The notes: generated from the sequence alone by a model not told the origin. DNA of 37,979 nt from Candidatus Methanoperedens sp. (GCA_027460465.1 JAPZAV010000172.1:1-37979); one strand, 5' to 3'. Positions 1-8,427 are shown, numbered from the stretch's first letter. Made by a program: numbers and translations.

Positions 1-72
1 CATCTTTTTGCAAATCCAGAAAAGGTATCAGGATTTTGTCAAAACATAGAAAAGCTCTGAGCAAGTGCTATA

Positions 73-1155
73 TTAAAGTTCGAACTTCACCACGGTTCCC
101 TCACTCACAGCGGGCTGCTGCTGTGTAATACAATGGATCGTCCCCAGTCCATACACTATATCTGTGCAATCTATACCCACCACTTTTCTATTTTTAAAAG
201 CTCTTTGAATGATATTCAGTGCCAGTCCGTCATTTTCATGTCCAAAGATCGGAACCAGGACCACTTTATTCCCGATATAAAAATTAGAATAGCTTGCAGG
301 AAGTCTTCCAGACTCATCTCCCACAAATCCGGGCATGGGTAATTTAACTATGTTCAAATGATTCCCGTCCTGGTCCTTTGATTCAAGCAGCAGTTCATAG
401 TTTTCCTTTAAGATGGGATAGTTCTCATCGGTTTTATCTTCCTCATAAGCGCATAAAATCGTCGCAGGATCTACAAAACGGGCAATATCATCAACATGCC
501 CATCCGTATCATCTCCGGCTATCCCTTTCTTGAGCCAGATGATATGGTCTGCTCCGAGATATCCTTTCAAATAATTCTCGATCTCCTTCCTGCTCAGATG
601 AGGATTTCTATTCTTATTCAAGAGGCACTGCTCTGTGGTCAAAAGTGTCCCTTTGCCGTTCACATCTATGGAGCCGCCTTCAAGCACGATACCTGGATTG
701 AAATATTCAAGTTTCATTTTCTGATTGATCATCCAGGGAATTCCTGTATCTCTCATAAGCTCCTGGTATTTTTTTCCCCATGCATTGAAAATCCAGTGTA
801 CCATGGCAAGTTTTCTTTTGATCTTATCTGTCACGAATATGGGACCGTAATCACGGATCCAGACATCTGCGTAATCGAATATTATGAAATTTATTTTTCC
901 AGGATCAATGCCATTTTTTCCCAATAGTTTCATTGCTTTTTGTTTCATGCCCTCATCTTTTACAAAGAGATTCACATCCTCACTCTCATGGATAGCCTCT
1001 ATGATCCTGATATATGCCTTTTCAACCTTTTCGACTTGCGGAAAGGTCTGAGGGTCATAAGGCCATGCAAGCCATATTGCATCATGCTTTTCCCATTCCG
1101 CAGGCATGCTATATCCTGATTCCCGGGGCGTTAAATCCAGACCATCCTTTTGCAT
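73..1155 (-). CDS. aguA: Agmatine deiminase
   Basis: This 360-residue protein of the peptidyl-arginine-deiminase-like (PAD_porph) family is expected to hydrolyse agmatine to N-carbamoylputrescine and ammonia in the cytoplasm. The family motifs are visible: LEGGSID near the middle, GDDTDGHVDD, and the C-terminal GTIHCITQQQP, which contains the probable nucleophile Cys342. Length is normal for the family. The ATG is preceded by a GAGGT Shine-Dalgarno about 8 nt upstream. It lies 17 bp downstream of the nitrilase fusion gene, which would catalyse the next step, so the two form a putrescine-forming pair, probably one transcript. Family assignment is firm; the substrate is inferred from motifs and neighbour. 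Confidence 0.93.
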   Translation of the reverse strand: MQKDGLDLTPRESGYSMPAEWEKHDAIWLAWPYDPQTFPQVEKVEKAYIRIIEAIHESEDVNLFVKDEGMKQKAMKLLGKNGIDPGKINFIIFDYADVWIRDYGPIFVTDKIKRKLAMVHWIFNAWGKKYQELMRDTGIPWMINQKMKLEYFNPGIVLEGGSIDVNGKGTLLTTEQCLLNKNRNPHLSRKEIENYLKGYLGADHIIWLKKGIAGDDTDGHVDDIARFVDPATILCAYEEDKTDENYPILKENYELLLESKDQDGNHLNIVKLPMPGFVGDESGRLPASYSNFYIGNKVVLVPIFGHENDGLALNIIQRAFKNRKVVGIDCTDIVYGLGTIHCITQQQPAVSEGTVVKFEL

Positions 1156-1172
1156 CAGGCTACCTCATTTTT

Positions 1173-2408
1173 CTAACCACTGGAAAGTGACCTGTAGGTA
1201 TCAGGACGTCGATTTCTCAAAAAACCCCAGCTTTCCTGGATTCTTTTGTTCTTGCTCAGATCCAGTTCAGCAATTATCACATCTTCTTTATCTTCGCTTG
1301 CTCTTTTGAGAACTTTCCCAAATGAATCGCACACAAACGAACTTCCCCAGAATCTCAGCTCTCCTTCCTCCCCAACCCGGTTTACAGCAGCCACATGAAC
1401 ACCGTTCGCGATGGCGTGGGAGCGCTGAATGGTTTCCCATGCATCATGCCAGTCATCCTCAGCAGGTATGTCATCTTTTATCCAGCCGATAGCAGTGGGA
1501 TAGAACAGGATGTCCGCACCTTTCAATGCAGCGATCCTTGCAGCCTCAGGAAACCACTGATCATAGCAGATAAGTACTGAAAAAGAGGCATAGCCGGTCT
1601 TGTAGACGCAGTATCCCAGATCACCTTCTTTAAAATAATCCTTCTCATAAAAGAACGGGTCATGAGGTATATGGATCTTGCGATATGTATTCATAAGCTT
1701 TCCATCAGAATCGATCACGGCTGCTGAATTATAATAATTGCCGTCCCTGGCTTTTTCAAATACAGGTACGATGATCACCACACCCAGCTCCTCTGCTAAA
1801 CTCGAAAAGATCCCGGTGGAATCGCCCGGGATTGTTTCTGCAAGCTCGGTGGCATCTTTTTTTTCCTCGCGTGGAAAATACTTTGTTCGATATAACTCCT
1901 GAAGACAGATGATCTGCGCGCCTTTTTCAGCTGCGTCTTTTATTCTTTCTGCAGTCTTTTCCATATTTTCTTTGATATCCTCAGAAACGCGCGACTGAAT
2001 GAGTCCTATGGTAACTCTTTTTTTTTTCTGTATCTGATATTCCTTTTTCATGCACCTGTCCATCACGACCTCAATATCAGCCTCGCGGGCTTTTGCAGCC
2101 GCTTCCTCGTTCACGATGCCTTCCTGCATCCACACTGCCTTTGCCTTTATCTTTATTGCCTCCTCCACGATCGGTGGCACAGCCTCAGAACGCCTGAAGA
2201 TATCCACAACATCCACTTTCAGGGGTATGGAAAGGAGGTCTGGATAGCATTTCTTACCTTCCCACTCTTCCAGGTTCGGATTCACAGGGATGATATTGTA
2301 TCCATGCGCTTCCATGAAGCTTGAAACAGAATGGCTCGGACGCTCAGGATTATCAGATATCCCCACTACTGCTATGTTCCTGTAACTTAAAATCCTCTCT
2401 ATCGACAT
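1173..2408 (-). CDS. aguB: CoA-binding domain fused to N-carbamoylputrescine amidase-like nitrilase
   Basis: This 411-residue protein has two domains. Residues 1-125 are a YccU-type CoA-binding Rossmann domain (VVGISDNPERPSHSV, then IIPVNPN and MQEGIVNEEA). Residues 131-405 are a carbon-nitrogen hydrolase with the full Glu-Lys-Cys triad: Glu171 in LQELY, Lys244 in YRKIHIP and Cys281 in ICYDQWFPE. Stand-alone AguB is about 290 residues, so the first 130 residues are an addition. The probable reaction is N-carbamoylputrescine to putrescine, CO2 and ammonia, supported by the adjacent agmatine deiminase. The ATG starts one base after the stop of the upstream CcmD-like gene, suggesting coupled translation. 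What the CoA-binding part does is unknown; it could sense an acyl-CoA or dinucleotide. The amidase substrate is inferred. Confidence 0.88.
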   Translation of the reverse strand: MSIERILSYRNIAVVGISDNPERPSHSVSSFMEAHGYNIIPVNPNLEEWEGKKCYPDLLSIPLKVDVVDIFRRSEAVPPIVEEAIKIKAKAVWMQEGIVNEEAAAKAREADIEVVMDRCMKKEYQIQKKKRVTIGLIQSRVSEDIKENMEKTAERIKDAAEKGAQIICLQELYRTKYFPREEKKDATELAETIPGDSTGIFSSLAEELGVVIIVPVFEKARDGNYYNSAAVIDSDGKLMNTYRKIHIPHDPFFYEKDYFKEGDLGYCVYKTGYASFSVLICYDQWFPEAARIAALKGADILFYPTAIGWIKDDIPAEDDWHDAWETIQRSHAIANGVHVAAVNRVGEEGELRFWGSSFVCDSFGKVLKRASEDKEDVIIAELDLSKNKRIQESWGFLRNRRPDTYRSLSSG

Positions 2409-2409
2409 G

Positions 2410-2532
2410 TTATTTCAGATTCTTAAGGGCATTGATCTCATCTGTTAATGCCTTTTTCAGCCTTATCAAATTTATGATATATACTATCAACACAGCCCAC
2501 ACGATCGCAAACGCTGCATATAAATAATACAT
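2410..2532 (-). CDS. Small CcmD-like membrane protein (40 aa)
   Basis: Reading the minus strand from the ATG at 2532 gives a 40-residue protein starting MYYLYAAFAIVWAVLIVYI and ending EINALKNLK. One N-terminal transmembrane helix (about residues 3-22) is followed by a short basic, helical tail. This is the layout of CcmD, the tiny component that works with the heme exporter CcmABC in cytochrome c maturation. The stop codon lies one base before the start of the nitrilase fusion. No ribosome binding site precedes the ATG, so it may be leaderless. No other ccm genes are in the window, but two multiheme cytochromes are. The resemblance is by overall pattern only, because CcmD proteins have little sequence signal. 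Confidence 0.65.
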   Translation of the reverse strand: MYYLYAAFAIVWAVLIVYIINLIRLKKALTDEINALKNLK

Positions 2533-2595
2533 GTAATATATTCTATTCTCTTATTACATAAAGGTTATTAACATCAAAGATCAAGCCAGATTCTA
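2533..2595. promoter_or_regulatory. Divergent promoter region
   Basis: Only 63 bp separate the minus-strand CcmD-like gene from the plus-strand AhbD gene. An A/T-rich element TTATTAAC (2566-2573) lies about 27 nt before the TTG start of ahbD, where a TATA box would sit for a leaderless transcript. ACATAAA (2557-2563, read on the minus strand as TTTATGT) is similarly placed for the other direction. Neither start has a clear Shine-Dalgarno. This is inference from spacing. Confidence 0.35.
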
Positions 2596-3645
2596 TTGAA
2601 CCAAAATAAAATAAAACCTCCAAGACTTGTTGCGTGGGAGCTTACCAGTGCCTGCAACCTTGCATGCATCCACTGCAGGGCGTCTGCTGTCAAAGACCCT
2701 CTGCCGGATGAACTCTCCACTGATGAAGCAAAGCATTTTGTGGATGAACTCGTAGAATACAGACCTATCATAATCCTCACAGGAGGCGAGCCCCTGCTCA
2801 GGGCTGATGTATACGATATCGCCAGGTATGCTTCAGGGCACGGACTGCGCGTGGTGCTTGCAACCAACGGGACACTTCTTACACAGGATATCGCCCTGAG
2901 GCTGAAAGCCGCAGGCATACAGAGAGTGAGCATCAGCATAGATGGTTCCACTCAGGCAACACATGATGATTTCAGAGGAGAGCCAGGAGCATTTCAGGCT
3001 GCGCTGAACGGTATCGAAGTTCTGAAAAAAGAAGGGATTGGCTTCCAGATAAACACCACGATCACAAAAAGGAATCTTGAAGAGATCCCCGGTATCTATG
3101 AACTTGCCCTTGATCTCGGAGCGGAAGCGCTCCATATATTCTTGCTTGTCCCAACAGGAAGGGGCGAGGAATCCGAAGAAATACCGCCTGATGAGTATGA
3201 ACGCGTGCTCAACTGGTTCTATGATAAGAGCAAAGATGCGCGCATTCAGCTGAAAGCCACATGCGCTCCGCATTATTTCAGGATCATGCGCCAGCGCGCA
3301 AGGGCTGAAGGCATCAGGATAACAAGGGAAACGCACGGGCTTGAGGCAATGACAAAAGGGTGTCTTGGAGGCTCAGGTTTCTGTTTTGTCTCAAGTAAAG
3401 GCGATGTCTATCCATGCGGATACCTGCCTGCGCTCGCAGGAAATATAAAGCAGAAGCCTTTCAAAACCATCTGGGAAAAATCAAAGGTGTTCAGCGACCT
3501 GCGCGACACGAGCATGCTCAAAGGAAAATGCGGCATCTGCGAGTACCGCAATGTGTGCGGTGGATGCAGAGCGCGTGCATATGCTTCAACAGGTGACTAT
3601 CTGGACGAGGAGCCGTACTGCGTCTATGTTCCGGTGAAAGCATGA
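2596..3645 (+). CDS. ahbD: Radical SAM heme synthase, AhbD-like
   Basis: This 349-residue radical SAM enzyme has the cluster motif CNLACIHC (Cys20, Cys24, Cys27) and the GGEPLL motif. A C-terminal SPASM-type region carries further cysteines ([28 protein letters not shown]). The architecture and the C-terminal EEPYC match AhbD, which converts iron-coproporphyrin to heme b in the siroheme-dependent pathway of archaea and sulfate reducers. AhbC, the deacetylase of the same pathway, is closely related and cannot be ruled out. The following gene, overlapping by 4 bp, is a siroheme decarboxylase subunit, which strongly supports a role in heme synthesis. The start is TTG; no ATG lies between it and the upstream in-frame stop. 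Confidence 0.85.
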   Translation: MNQNKIKPPRLVAWELTSACNLACIHCRASAVKDPLPDELSTDEAKHFVDELVEYRPIIILTGGEPLLRADVYDIARYASGHGLRVVLATNGTLLTQDIALRLKAAGIQRVSISIDGSTQATHDDFRGEPGAFQAALNGIEVLKKEGIGFQINTTITKRNLEEIPGIYELALDLGAEALHIFLLVPTGRGEESEEIPPDEYERVLNWFYDKSKDARIQLKATCAPHYFRIMRQRARAEGIRITRETHGLEAMTKGCLGGSGFCFVSSKGDVYPCGYLPALAGNIKQKPFKTIWEKSKVFSDLRDTSMLKGKCGICEYRNVCGGCRARAYASTGDYLDEEPYCVYVPVKA

Positions 3646-4097
3646 TCTCTCTGGATGATACCGATAAGAAGCTATTGAACGCTCTTCAGCTCGATCTTCC
3701 GCTGGTGCACAGACCCTTCAAAGAACTGGGAAATGCTCTTGGACTGGAGGAGGAAGAGGTGATCGGGCGCATCAAAAGGCTGTCCCGGGAAGGTGCCATC
3801 AGGCGCATAGGTCCGATAATCAGCACCAGGAATACCGGGGGCAAAAGCACGCTTGTTGCGATGAAGGTGCCTGAGGAAAGGATAGAGGAAGTGGCTCAGA
3901 TCATCAACCAGTACGATGAGGTATCGCACAACTACCTTCGCCCTGCGAACTACAATATCTGGTTCACGCTATCTGCAGAGAGCGAAGAGAGGCTGCAGCA
4001 GATACTCAGAGAGATCAGGGAAAAAGCCGGCTGTGAACTCATCAATCTCCCCACGAAAAGACTGTTCAAGATCGGTGTGAAGTTCAATATCAGATAG
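3642..4097 (+). CDS. Siroheme decarboxylase subunit (AhbA/AhbB, Lrp/AsnC type)
   Basis: This 151-residue protein has an N-terminal AsnC-type winged helix (residues 5-55) and an effector-like ferredoxin-fold domain. The motifs RRIGPI, HNYLR, YNIWFTL and the C-terminal [13 protein letters not shown] are typical of AhbA/AhbB, which remove two carboxyl groups from siroheme to give 12,18-didecarboxysiroheme. The gene starts inside the stop codon of the AhbD-like gene (ATGA overlap), so the two are translationally coupled. AhbA and AhbB form a heterodimer and the second subunit is not in this window. I cannot say confidently which of the two this is, though the sequence looks slightly more like AhbB. 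A purely regulatory Lrp protein is unlikely in this context. Confidence 0.85.
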   Translation: MISLDDTDKKLLNALQLDLPLVHRPFKELGNALGLEEEEVIGRIKRLSREGAIRRIGPIISTRNTGGKSTLVAMKVPEERIEEVAQIINQYDEVSHNYLRPANYNIWFTLSAESEERLQQILREIREKAGCELINLPTKRLFKIGVKFNIR

Positions 4098-4130
4098 CGA
4101 CCTCGGCGCGGATGATCCCCTCACAGCAGG

Positions 4131-4138
4131 TTATATTA
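4131..4138 (+). promoter_or_regulatory. TATA-like box for the PAS protein gene
   Basis: TTATATTA lies 65-72 nt upstream of the PAS gene ATG, in a 105-bp gap that otherwise holds nothing recognisable. An AAGGGG Shine-Dalgarno (about 4191-4196) precedes the start codon. A leader of roughly 40 nt is implied. Confidence 0.4.
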
Positions 4139-4202
4139 AAGGATAGACAATATTGTAAGATACAGTAGAGCCGGAGATAAAGATAATACAAAGGGGCAAC
4201 TT

Positions 4203-5711
4203 ATGAATGAACTGGAAGAATTGCGGGAAACCAGGGTATCTTTTAAAGATCTTTTTGAATTCGTGCCCGATGCTCTCGTTGTTGTTACCCGGGAAGGCAG
4301 CATCGTGCAGATCAATAAGCAGGCTGAGATAATGTTTGGTTATAGCAAAAATGAGCTGCCTGGCACAGCGGTTGAGGTCTTGATACCGGAACGCTTCAGA
4401 GAACTGTATATCGAACATCTCAGCAAAAATATGTCTTCTTCCCGCCCTCTGGAATCTGGTCTGGAATTATATGGCAGAAAAAAAGATGGGACAGAATTTC
4501 CCGCAGCCGTATCTATCGGACAGCTGCAAACCGAGAAAGGCATGGTGGCTGTAAGCCTGTTCCGTGATATCACAGAACACAAACATATAGAAGAAACACT
4601 GCGAGAGTCGGAGATCAGATTCAGATCCGTGGTGCAGTCAGCAATAGACGCGATTATTCTGGCTGATAGTGATGGGAACATCATTTCATGGAACAAAGGC
4701 GCCAGAATCGTATTCGGGTATGAGGAAGAGGAAGTCCTGGACAAACCGCTCACGATTTTAATGCCTGAACGCTACAGGGATGCGCATATTAAAGGACTGG
4801 AACGGGTTCGCACCACAGGTAAGAGCAGTTATATTGGAAAAATAAGTGAAATGCACGGGTTGAGAAAAGATGGAAACGAATTTCCTCTTGAGCTTTCCCG
4901 CGCAGCCTGGAAGGCGGGAGATAAAACATTCTATGGCGGCATTATCCGGGATATAACAGAGCGCAGGCAATCCGAGGAGGCGCTGCGTGCAAGCGAAATG
5001 AAATACAGGGGCATTTTTGAAAATGCTGTCGTAGGTATCTTTCAGATCTCACTTGAAGGTCGCCTGCTTGCTGCAAACCCATCAATTACAAAAATGCTCG
5101 GGTATGGGTCGCCTGAGGAACTTATAGCCGAGATCACGGATTTCCGGAAATTCTTTGTCGAACCTGGATCACGTTTGCAGTTGTTGCGCACGATTCGTAC
5201 AGGTGGTATATTAACTGATTTCGAAGCCCAGATCGGCCGCAGGGACGGCAGTAAATTCTGGGTTTTGATGAATGCCACCTCTCTGCGCGATTCCAGCGGC
5301 AATGTCACGGGCTTGCAGGGGATGTGGATGGACATAACCGACAGCAAGAGGGCTGAGAGGAATTTTCAGGGGCTTATAGAGAGCTTACCCGATGCCATCG
5401 TTGCGGTCGATAAGGATTTCAATATCCTGCTCGTGAATGCTCAGACTGAGAAGATATTTGGTTACACCCGCAAAGAACTGCTTGGCAAACCTTACGATCT
5501 GCTGATACCTGAACGATTCAGGGAAGCACATGCCAGATACTGCGCCGATTATTTTTCACAGCCTTCAATTAAGACAATGTCCCTTCATCGCAGCGCGATG
5601 GCAAAGCATAAGGACGGGTCTGAGTTCCAGGTAGAGATCAACATGAGTCCATTTGAAACAGAAGAAGGAATCATTGTAGTAACCGATATCCACGAGATCA
5701 CCAGAAAATGA
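4203..5711 (+). CDS. Four-PAS-domain sensor protein without output domain
   Basis: This 502-residue soluble protein consists of four tandem PAS/PAC units at about residues 13-130, 135-255, 262-380 and 384-500. Each unit shows PAS features such as FEFVPDALVVV, IMFGYSKNELPG, LMPERYRDAH and closing PAC motifs like FRDITEHK, IRDITERR and MDITDSKRAE. There is no signal peptide, membrane helix, histidine kinase, GGDEF or HTH domain. The protein ends only a few residues after the last PAC motif. It may sense redox state or a ligand and act through protein contacts. Alternatively it may be the remnant of a kinase whose C-terminus was lost. The convergent gene begins three bases after its stop, so no kinase follows. 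Confidence 0.85.
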   Translation: MNELEELRETRVSFKDLFEFVPDALVVVTREGSIVQINKQAEIMFGYSKNELPGTAVEVLIPERFRELYIEHLSKNMSSSRPLESGLELYGRKKDGTEFPAAVSIGQLQTEKGMVAVSLFRDITEHKHIEETLRESEIRFRSVVQSAIDAIILADSDGNIISWNKGARIVFGYEEEEVLDKPLTILMPERYRDAHIKGLERVRTTGKSSYIGKISEMHGLRKDGNEFPLELSRAAWKAGDKTFYGGIIRDITERRQSEEALRASEMKYRGIFENAVVGIFQISLEGRLLAANPSITKMLGYGSPEELIAEITDFRKFFVEPGSRLQLLRTIRTGGILTDFEAQIGRRDGSKFWVLMNATSLRDSSGNVTGLQGMWMDITDSKRAERNFQGLIESLPDAIVAVDKDFNILLVNAQTEKIFGYTRKELLGKPYDLLIPERFREAHARYCADYFSQPSIKTMSLHRSAMAKHKDGSEFQVEINMSPFETEEGIIVVTDIHEITRK

Positions 5712-5714
5712 CCG

Positions 5715-6317
5715 CTATGAAGCGTTCTTGGGAATTGCAATCCTTGGGAACAGTCTTCTGGTCTTCTTGAACTCTCGCGCTTTCTTGACCTGTGTTGCAT
5801 AATCGAACATCCATCCTTCATTAATAAAAATAGTACCATCCCTTATTGTTTCTTTGCTCAGACTCCCGGCTCCGAACTCCATGAGCAGCTGGATCGTAGC
5901 TATGCTTGCTGCACTATATTCATTCATATCCCTGTTCTCGGTCACAATATCATGGAGCAGCATTTTGAATAAGGTTCTGAATTTATTTGCAGGTATGAAT
6001 TGTCTTTCGCTTACTTTCATGAGAACATTGATTTCAATGAGGTTGCTCGTCAACTCATTTATTCTATCCTCACTCCAGTTCTCTGCAGGATAATCTGTGA
6101 TTTCATATGCATCCCATACGTTCTGCAGGTTTTCTTCTATCTCTTTCTTATTTTCAATCCTTTTCAGAGCATATTCTGAGGATTTTAGCTCAGGTATGGT
6201 ATAGATGTAATGCCTCAAAAGATTTCTTAGCTTCTCACCGTCCACCCCTTCCACCATCTTCAGATTTTTAAGAATCTCATATTCTATGTCGCTGAGGTCT
6301 GCGCAAACTTTCGGCAT
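5715..6317 (-). CDS. Hypothetical protein, possibly DNA-binding
   Basis: I do not recognise this 200-residue protein. It has no signal peptide or membrane segment. The first 40 residues (DLSDIEYEILKNLKMVEG, then KLRNLLRHYI) have the short strand plus two-helix pattern of a ribbon-helix-helix or similar DNA-binding head, which is only suggestive. The rest is predicted to be mostly helical and charged. The ATG has a good AAGGTG ribosome binding site. A perfect 6-bp palindrome with A/T-rich centre (6345-6360) overlaps the probable promoter about 30 nt upstream, which would fit autoregulation. It is convergent with the PAS gene, separated by three bases. Confidence 0.75.
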   Translation of the reverse strand: MPKVCADLSDIEYEILKNLKMVEGVDGEKLRNLLRHYIYTIPELKSSEYALKRIENKKEIEENLQNVWDAYEITDYPAENWSEDRINELTSNLIEINVLMKVSERQFIPANKFRTLFKMLLHDIVTENRDMNEYSAASIATIQLLMEFGAGSLSKETIRDGTIFINEGWMFDYATQVKKAREFKKTRRLFPRIAIPKNAS

Positions 6318-6344
6318 TTTACACCTTTTATTAAACTTCTTTTC

Positions 6345-6360
6345 ATGATTAATAAATCAT
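6345..6360. promoter_or_regulatory. Palindrome in promoter of the 200-aa hypothetical gene
   Basis: ATGATT-AATA-AATCAT is a perfect 6-bp inverted repeat with a 4-bp centre. It overlaps a TATA-like stretch (TTTATTAAT on the minus strand), 28-43 nt upstream of the minus-strand ATG. It could be an operator for the downstream protein or for the divergent DUF2769 gene. Inference only. Confidence 0.4.
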
Positions 6361-6480
6361 TCATTCGATCAACTGTATTCCAGACCTGCATCTATCCTGT
6401 AATTTCGGCGCGATCTAAAATCTGTTATGGAAAGCCTTTTAATCTTTCGAATTCTACTAAAAACACATGGGGATTACAAA

Positions 6481-6651
6481 ATGAGCAAAAATTCCGATCC
6501 TGAAGTATACTGTTCTACTGGCATTGCAGTATGTAAGGACATTGACACCAGGCAAATGTGCATCTGCGGCGGCTGCGCTGTCTGGCAGGATTATGATTTG
6601 ATAAGCAGGGAGCCAGCGTATTATTTCTGCAAAAATGGGAGGGCAAGATAA
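6481..6651 (+). CDS. Small Cys-rich DUF2769 protein
   Basis: The ATG at 6481 gives a 56-residue protein, MSKNSDPEVYC to FCKNGRAR. It has six cysteines in the DUF2769 pattern YCSTGIAVC, CICGGC and YYFC. DUF2769 proteins are small, probably metal- or Fe-S-binding archaeal proteins without known function. The frame stays open upstream to 6427, but those extra residues are not family-like, so 6481 is preferred. The next gene starts 8 bp downstream and its N-terminus contains the same Cys arrangement, so this is a stand-alone paralogue of a domain in its neighbour. The two proteins probably act together, for example in delivering electrons or assembling a cluster. Confidence 0.78.
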   Translation: MSKNSDPEVYCSTGIAVCKDIDTRQMCICGGCAVWQDYDLISREPAYYFCKNGRAR

Positions 6652-6659
6652 TTATTAAG

Positions 6660-8132
6660 ATGGTTCAGGACACCGAGGAAAACAGGAAAAAATGCATTTG
6701 CCAGGATTGCCCAAGTTATCCCCACGACTGCAGAGGAGAGATTCTGTATTGTGGCAGGGATAAGAGCGCCTGTGAAATCAAAGCAAGAGGATGTAATTGC
6801 ATTAACTGCAGGGTTTATTATGAAAATAAACTGCAAGGATTATTTTTTTGTGATAAAGAAGAAGCTGGAATGAGCAATACGCTGATGCGAAAGAAAAGGT
6901 CTTATGAAGATGATTCATTTTATCAAACAATAGTGGATATCAAAGATATGGCAGCCAGAGGGGAAAGCGTGGTATGCGCAATGGGATCCCTGAAAAAACT
7001 CCCTTTTTCTCTTGATGACCTGCATTTTATTCCTGCACAGATAGACAGGATTCCTTTAAATAGAGAAGATGAAGTGAGTACTGAAGTTTGTATCGGACCC
7101 TATGCAAAAAAACCATTAAAAGCCTCTTCTCCGATCATGATTTCAGGGATGAGTTTCGGTGCGGTTTCAAAGAATGTCAGACTGGTGATCTCACAGGTTG
7201 CATCAAAGTTAAAAATTGCTTTCAACTCGGGTGAAGGTGGAGTTTTAGAAGAAGGGATCAAAAATGCAAAGGATTACCTTATTGCCCAGTACGCTACAGG
7301 TCGATTCGGTATCAATGAAAACATATTGAAGCAGGTCGCGGCTGTAGAGATTCGATTTGGGGAGGGAGCTTATCCAGGTAAAGGGAGTTATCTGCCTGCA
7401 AGCAAAGTAACTCCAGAAATTGCGAAGATAAGAGGCTTAAAGAGCGGCGAAGCTGCATATTCTCCGGCCCATCATGTTGATATAACCACCAGGCAAGAAC
7501 TTAAAGAAAAAGTTTCCTGGCTGCGTGATATCACGGATGGTATTCCCATCGGTGCGAAGCTGGGGTGTGGAAATATTGAAAACGATATTGCGGTCCTGGT
7601 TGATGCCGGAGTTGACTTTATCGCTCTTGATGGTTTTGGCGGAGGCACCGGGGCTACGGATTTTTATGTGAGGGAAAACGTGGGCATTCCGATTTTTGCA
7701 GCGCTGCCCCGTGCGTTTAGAGTGCTTTCAGACCTGGGTGCTAAAGATAGGATCTCTCTTATCGGAGGAGGAGGCTTGCGAACCTCCGCTGATTTTGCCA
7801 AATGCCTTGCTCTTGGGGCGGATGCTGTTTACACAGGTACAGCTGCCCTGATCGCAATAAATTGCGAGCAGTACAGGATCTGTTATACCGGCCTGTGCCC
7901 CACAGGTGTGACCACCACCAATCCGCTACTTGTAAAACAGGTCAACATTGAAAGAGGTATTGAAAAACTATCCAATTTTATCAATATATCAACCAGAGAA
8001 ATAGCCAATCTCACCAGGATCGCTGGAAAAGATGATGTTAACAAACTTGACAGCGATGATCTCGTTTCATTGAATAAGGACATGGGGATCATTACTGGTA
8101 CAAGATGGCTGAACGGGGAATATTCAAAATAA
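6660..8132 (+). CDS. Glutamate-synthase-domain FMN protein with N-terminal DUF2769-like domain
   Basis: This 490-residue protein has two parts. Residues 1-75 are Cys-rich (CICQDC, YCGRDKSAC, CNCINC, FFC), resembling DUF2769. From about residue 95 it is a glutamate synthase catalytic (FMN-binding) domain: ISGMSFGAVSKNVR, FNSGEGG, GKGSYLPASKVTPEIA, GAKLGCGNIENDIA, ALDGFGGGTGA and LIGGGGLRTS. The motif CEQYRICYTGLCPTG is the site for the 3Fe-4S cluster. Archaeal GltB-like proteins of this kind make glutamate from 2-oxoglutarate and glutamine (or ammonia) with partner subunits. No amidotransferase or NADPH subunit is encoded nearby, so the real substrate is uncertain. The N-terminal domain replaces the usual ferredoxin-like domain. 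Confidence 0.88.
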   Translation: MVQDTEENRKKCICQDCPSYPHDCRGEILYCGRDKSACEIKARGCNCINCRVYYENKLQGLFFCDKEEAGMSNTLMRKKRSYEDDSFYQTIVDIKDMAARGESVVCAMGSLKKLPFSLDDLHFIPAQIDRIPLNREDEVSTEVCIGPYAKKPLKASSPIMISGMSFGAVSKNVRLVISQVASKLKIAFNSGEGGVLEEGIKNAKDYLIAQYATGRFGINENILKQVAAVEIRFGEGAYPGKGSYLPASKVTPEIAKIRGLKSGEAAYSPAHHVDITTRQELKEKVSWLRDITDGIPIGAKLGCGNIENDIAVLVDAGVDFIALDGFGGGTGATDFYVRENVGIPIFAALPRAFRVLSDLGAKDRISLIGGGGLRTSADFAKCLALGADAVYTGTAALIAINCEQYRICYTGLCPTGVTTTNPLLVKQVNIERGIEKLSNFINISTREIANLTRIAGKDDVNKLDSDDLVSLNKDMGIITGTRWLNGEYSK

Positions 8133-8157
8133 CGAAATCAAGAGGAAGGTTGAATTC

Positions 8158-8427
8158 TTACTTCATTTTCAATGAGTATAATATCATTATCATCCCCAAT
8201 GTGAACAGAGGTATTCTTATCAGGTGAGCATGGACTACTTCCAGACCCAGGATATGCAATACAAATTCTTCGAAAAGATTGGACAGAGCTATGAGAAAAA
8301 AGCCCGTGCACAGGGTTAATAAAACCTTATCTTTATTTTTTCTATATGCTTTGTAACCCAGCCAGCCAACATAAACTCCTATTGCAAATGAAATAAGACT
8401 CAAAAAAGAAAGAAAAATATGCATCAT
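8158..8427 (-). CDS. Small three-helix membrane protein (DUF7521-like)
   Basis: This 89-residue protein has three predicted membrane helices at about residues 3-24, 36-54 and 66-86, with a basic loop YKAYRKNKDK. The pattern is like archaeal DUF7521 proteins that are often paired with a winged-helix gene. Here it overlaps the upstream regulator gene by 4 bp, so the two are co-translated. It may sense a membrane signal and hold or release the regulator. That role is inferred from the pairing only. Confidence 0.72.
   Translation of the reverse strand: MMHIFLSFLSLISFAIGVYVGWLGYKAYRKNKDKVLLTLCTGFFLIALSNLFEEFVLHILGLEVVHAHLIRIPLFTLGMIMILYSLKMK

Noticed and set aside
1-72. Partial gene at the left edge
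   Set aside because: The 72 bases have stops in the frames examined and no recognisable protein end.
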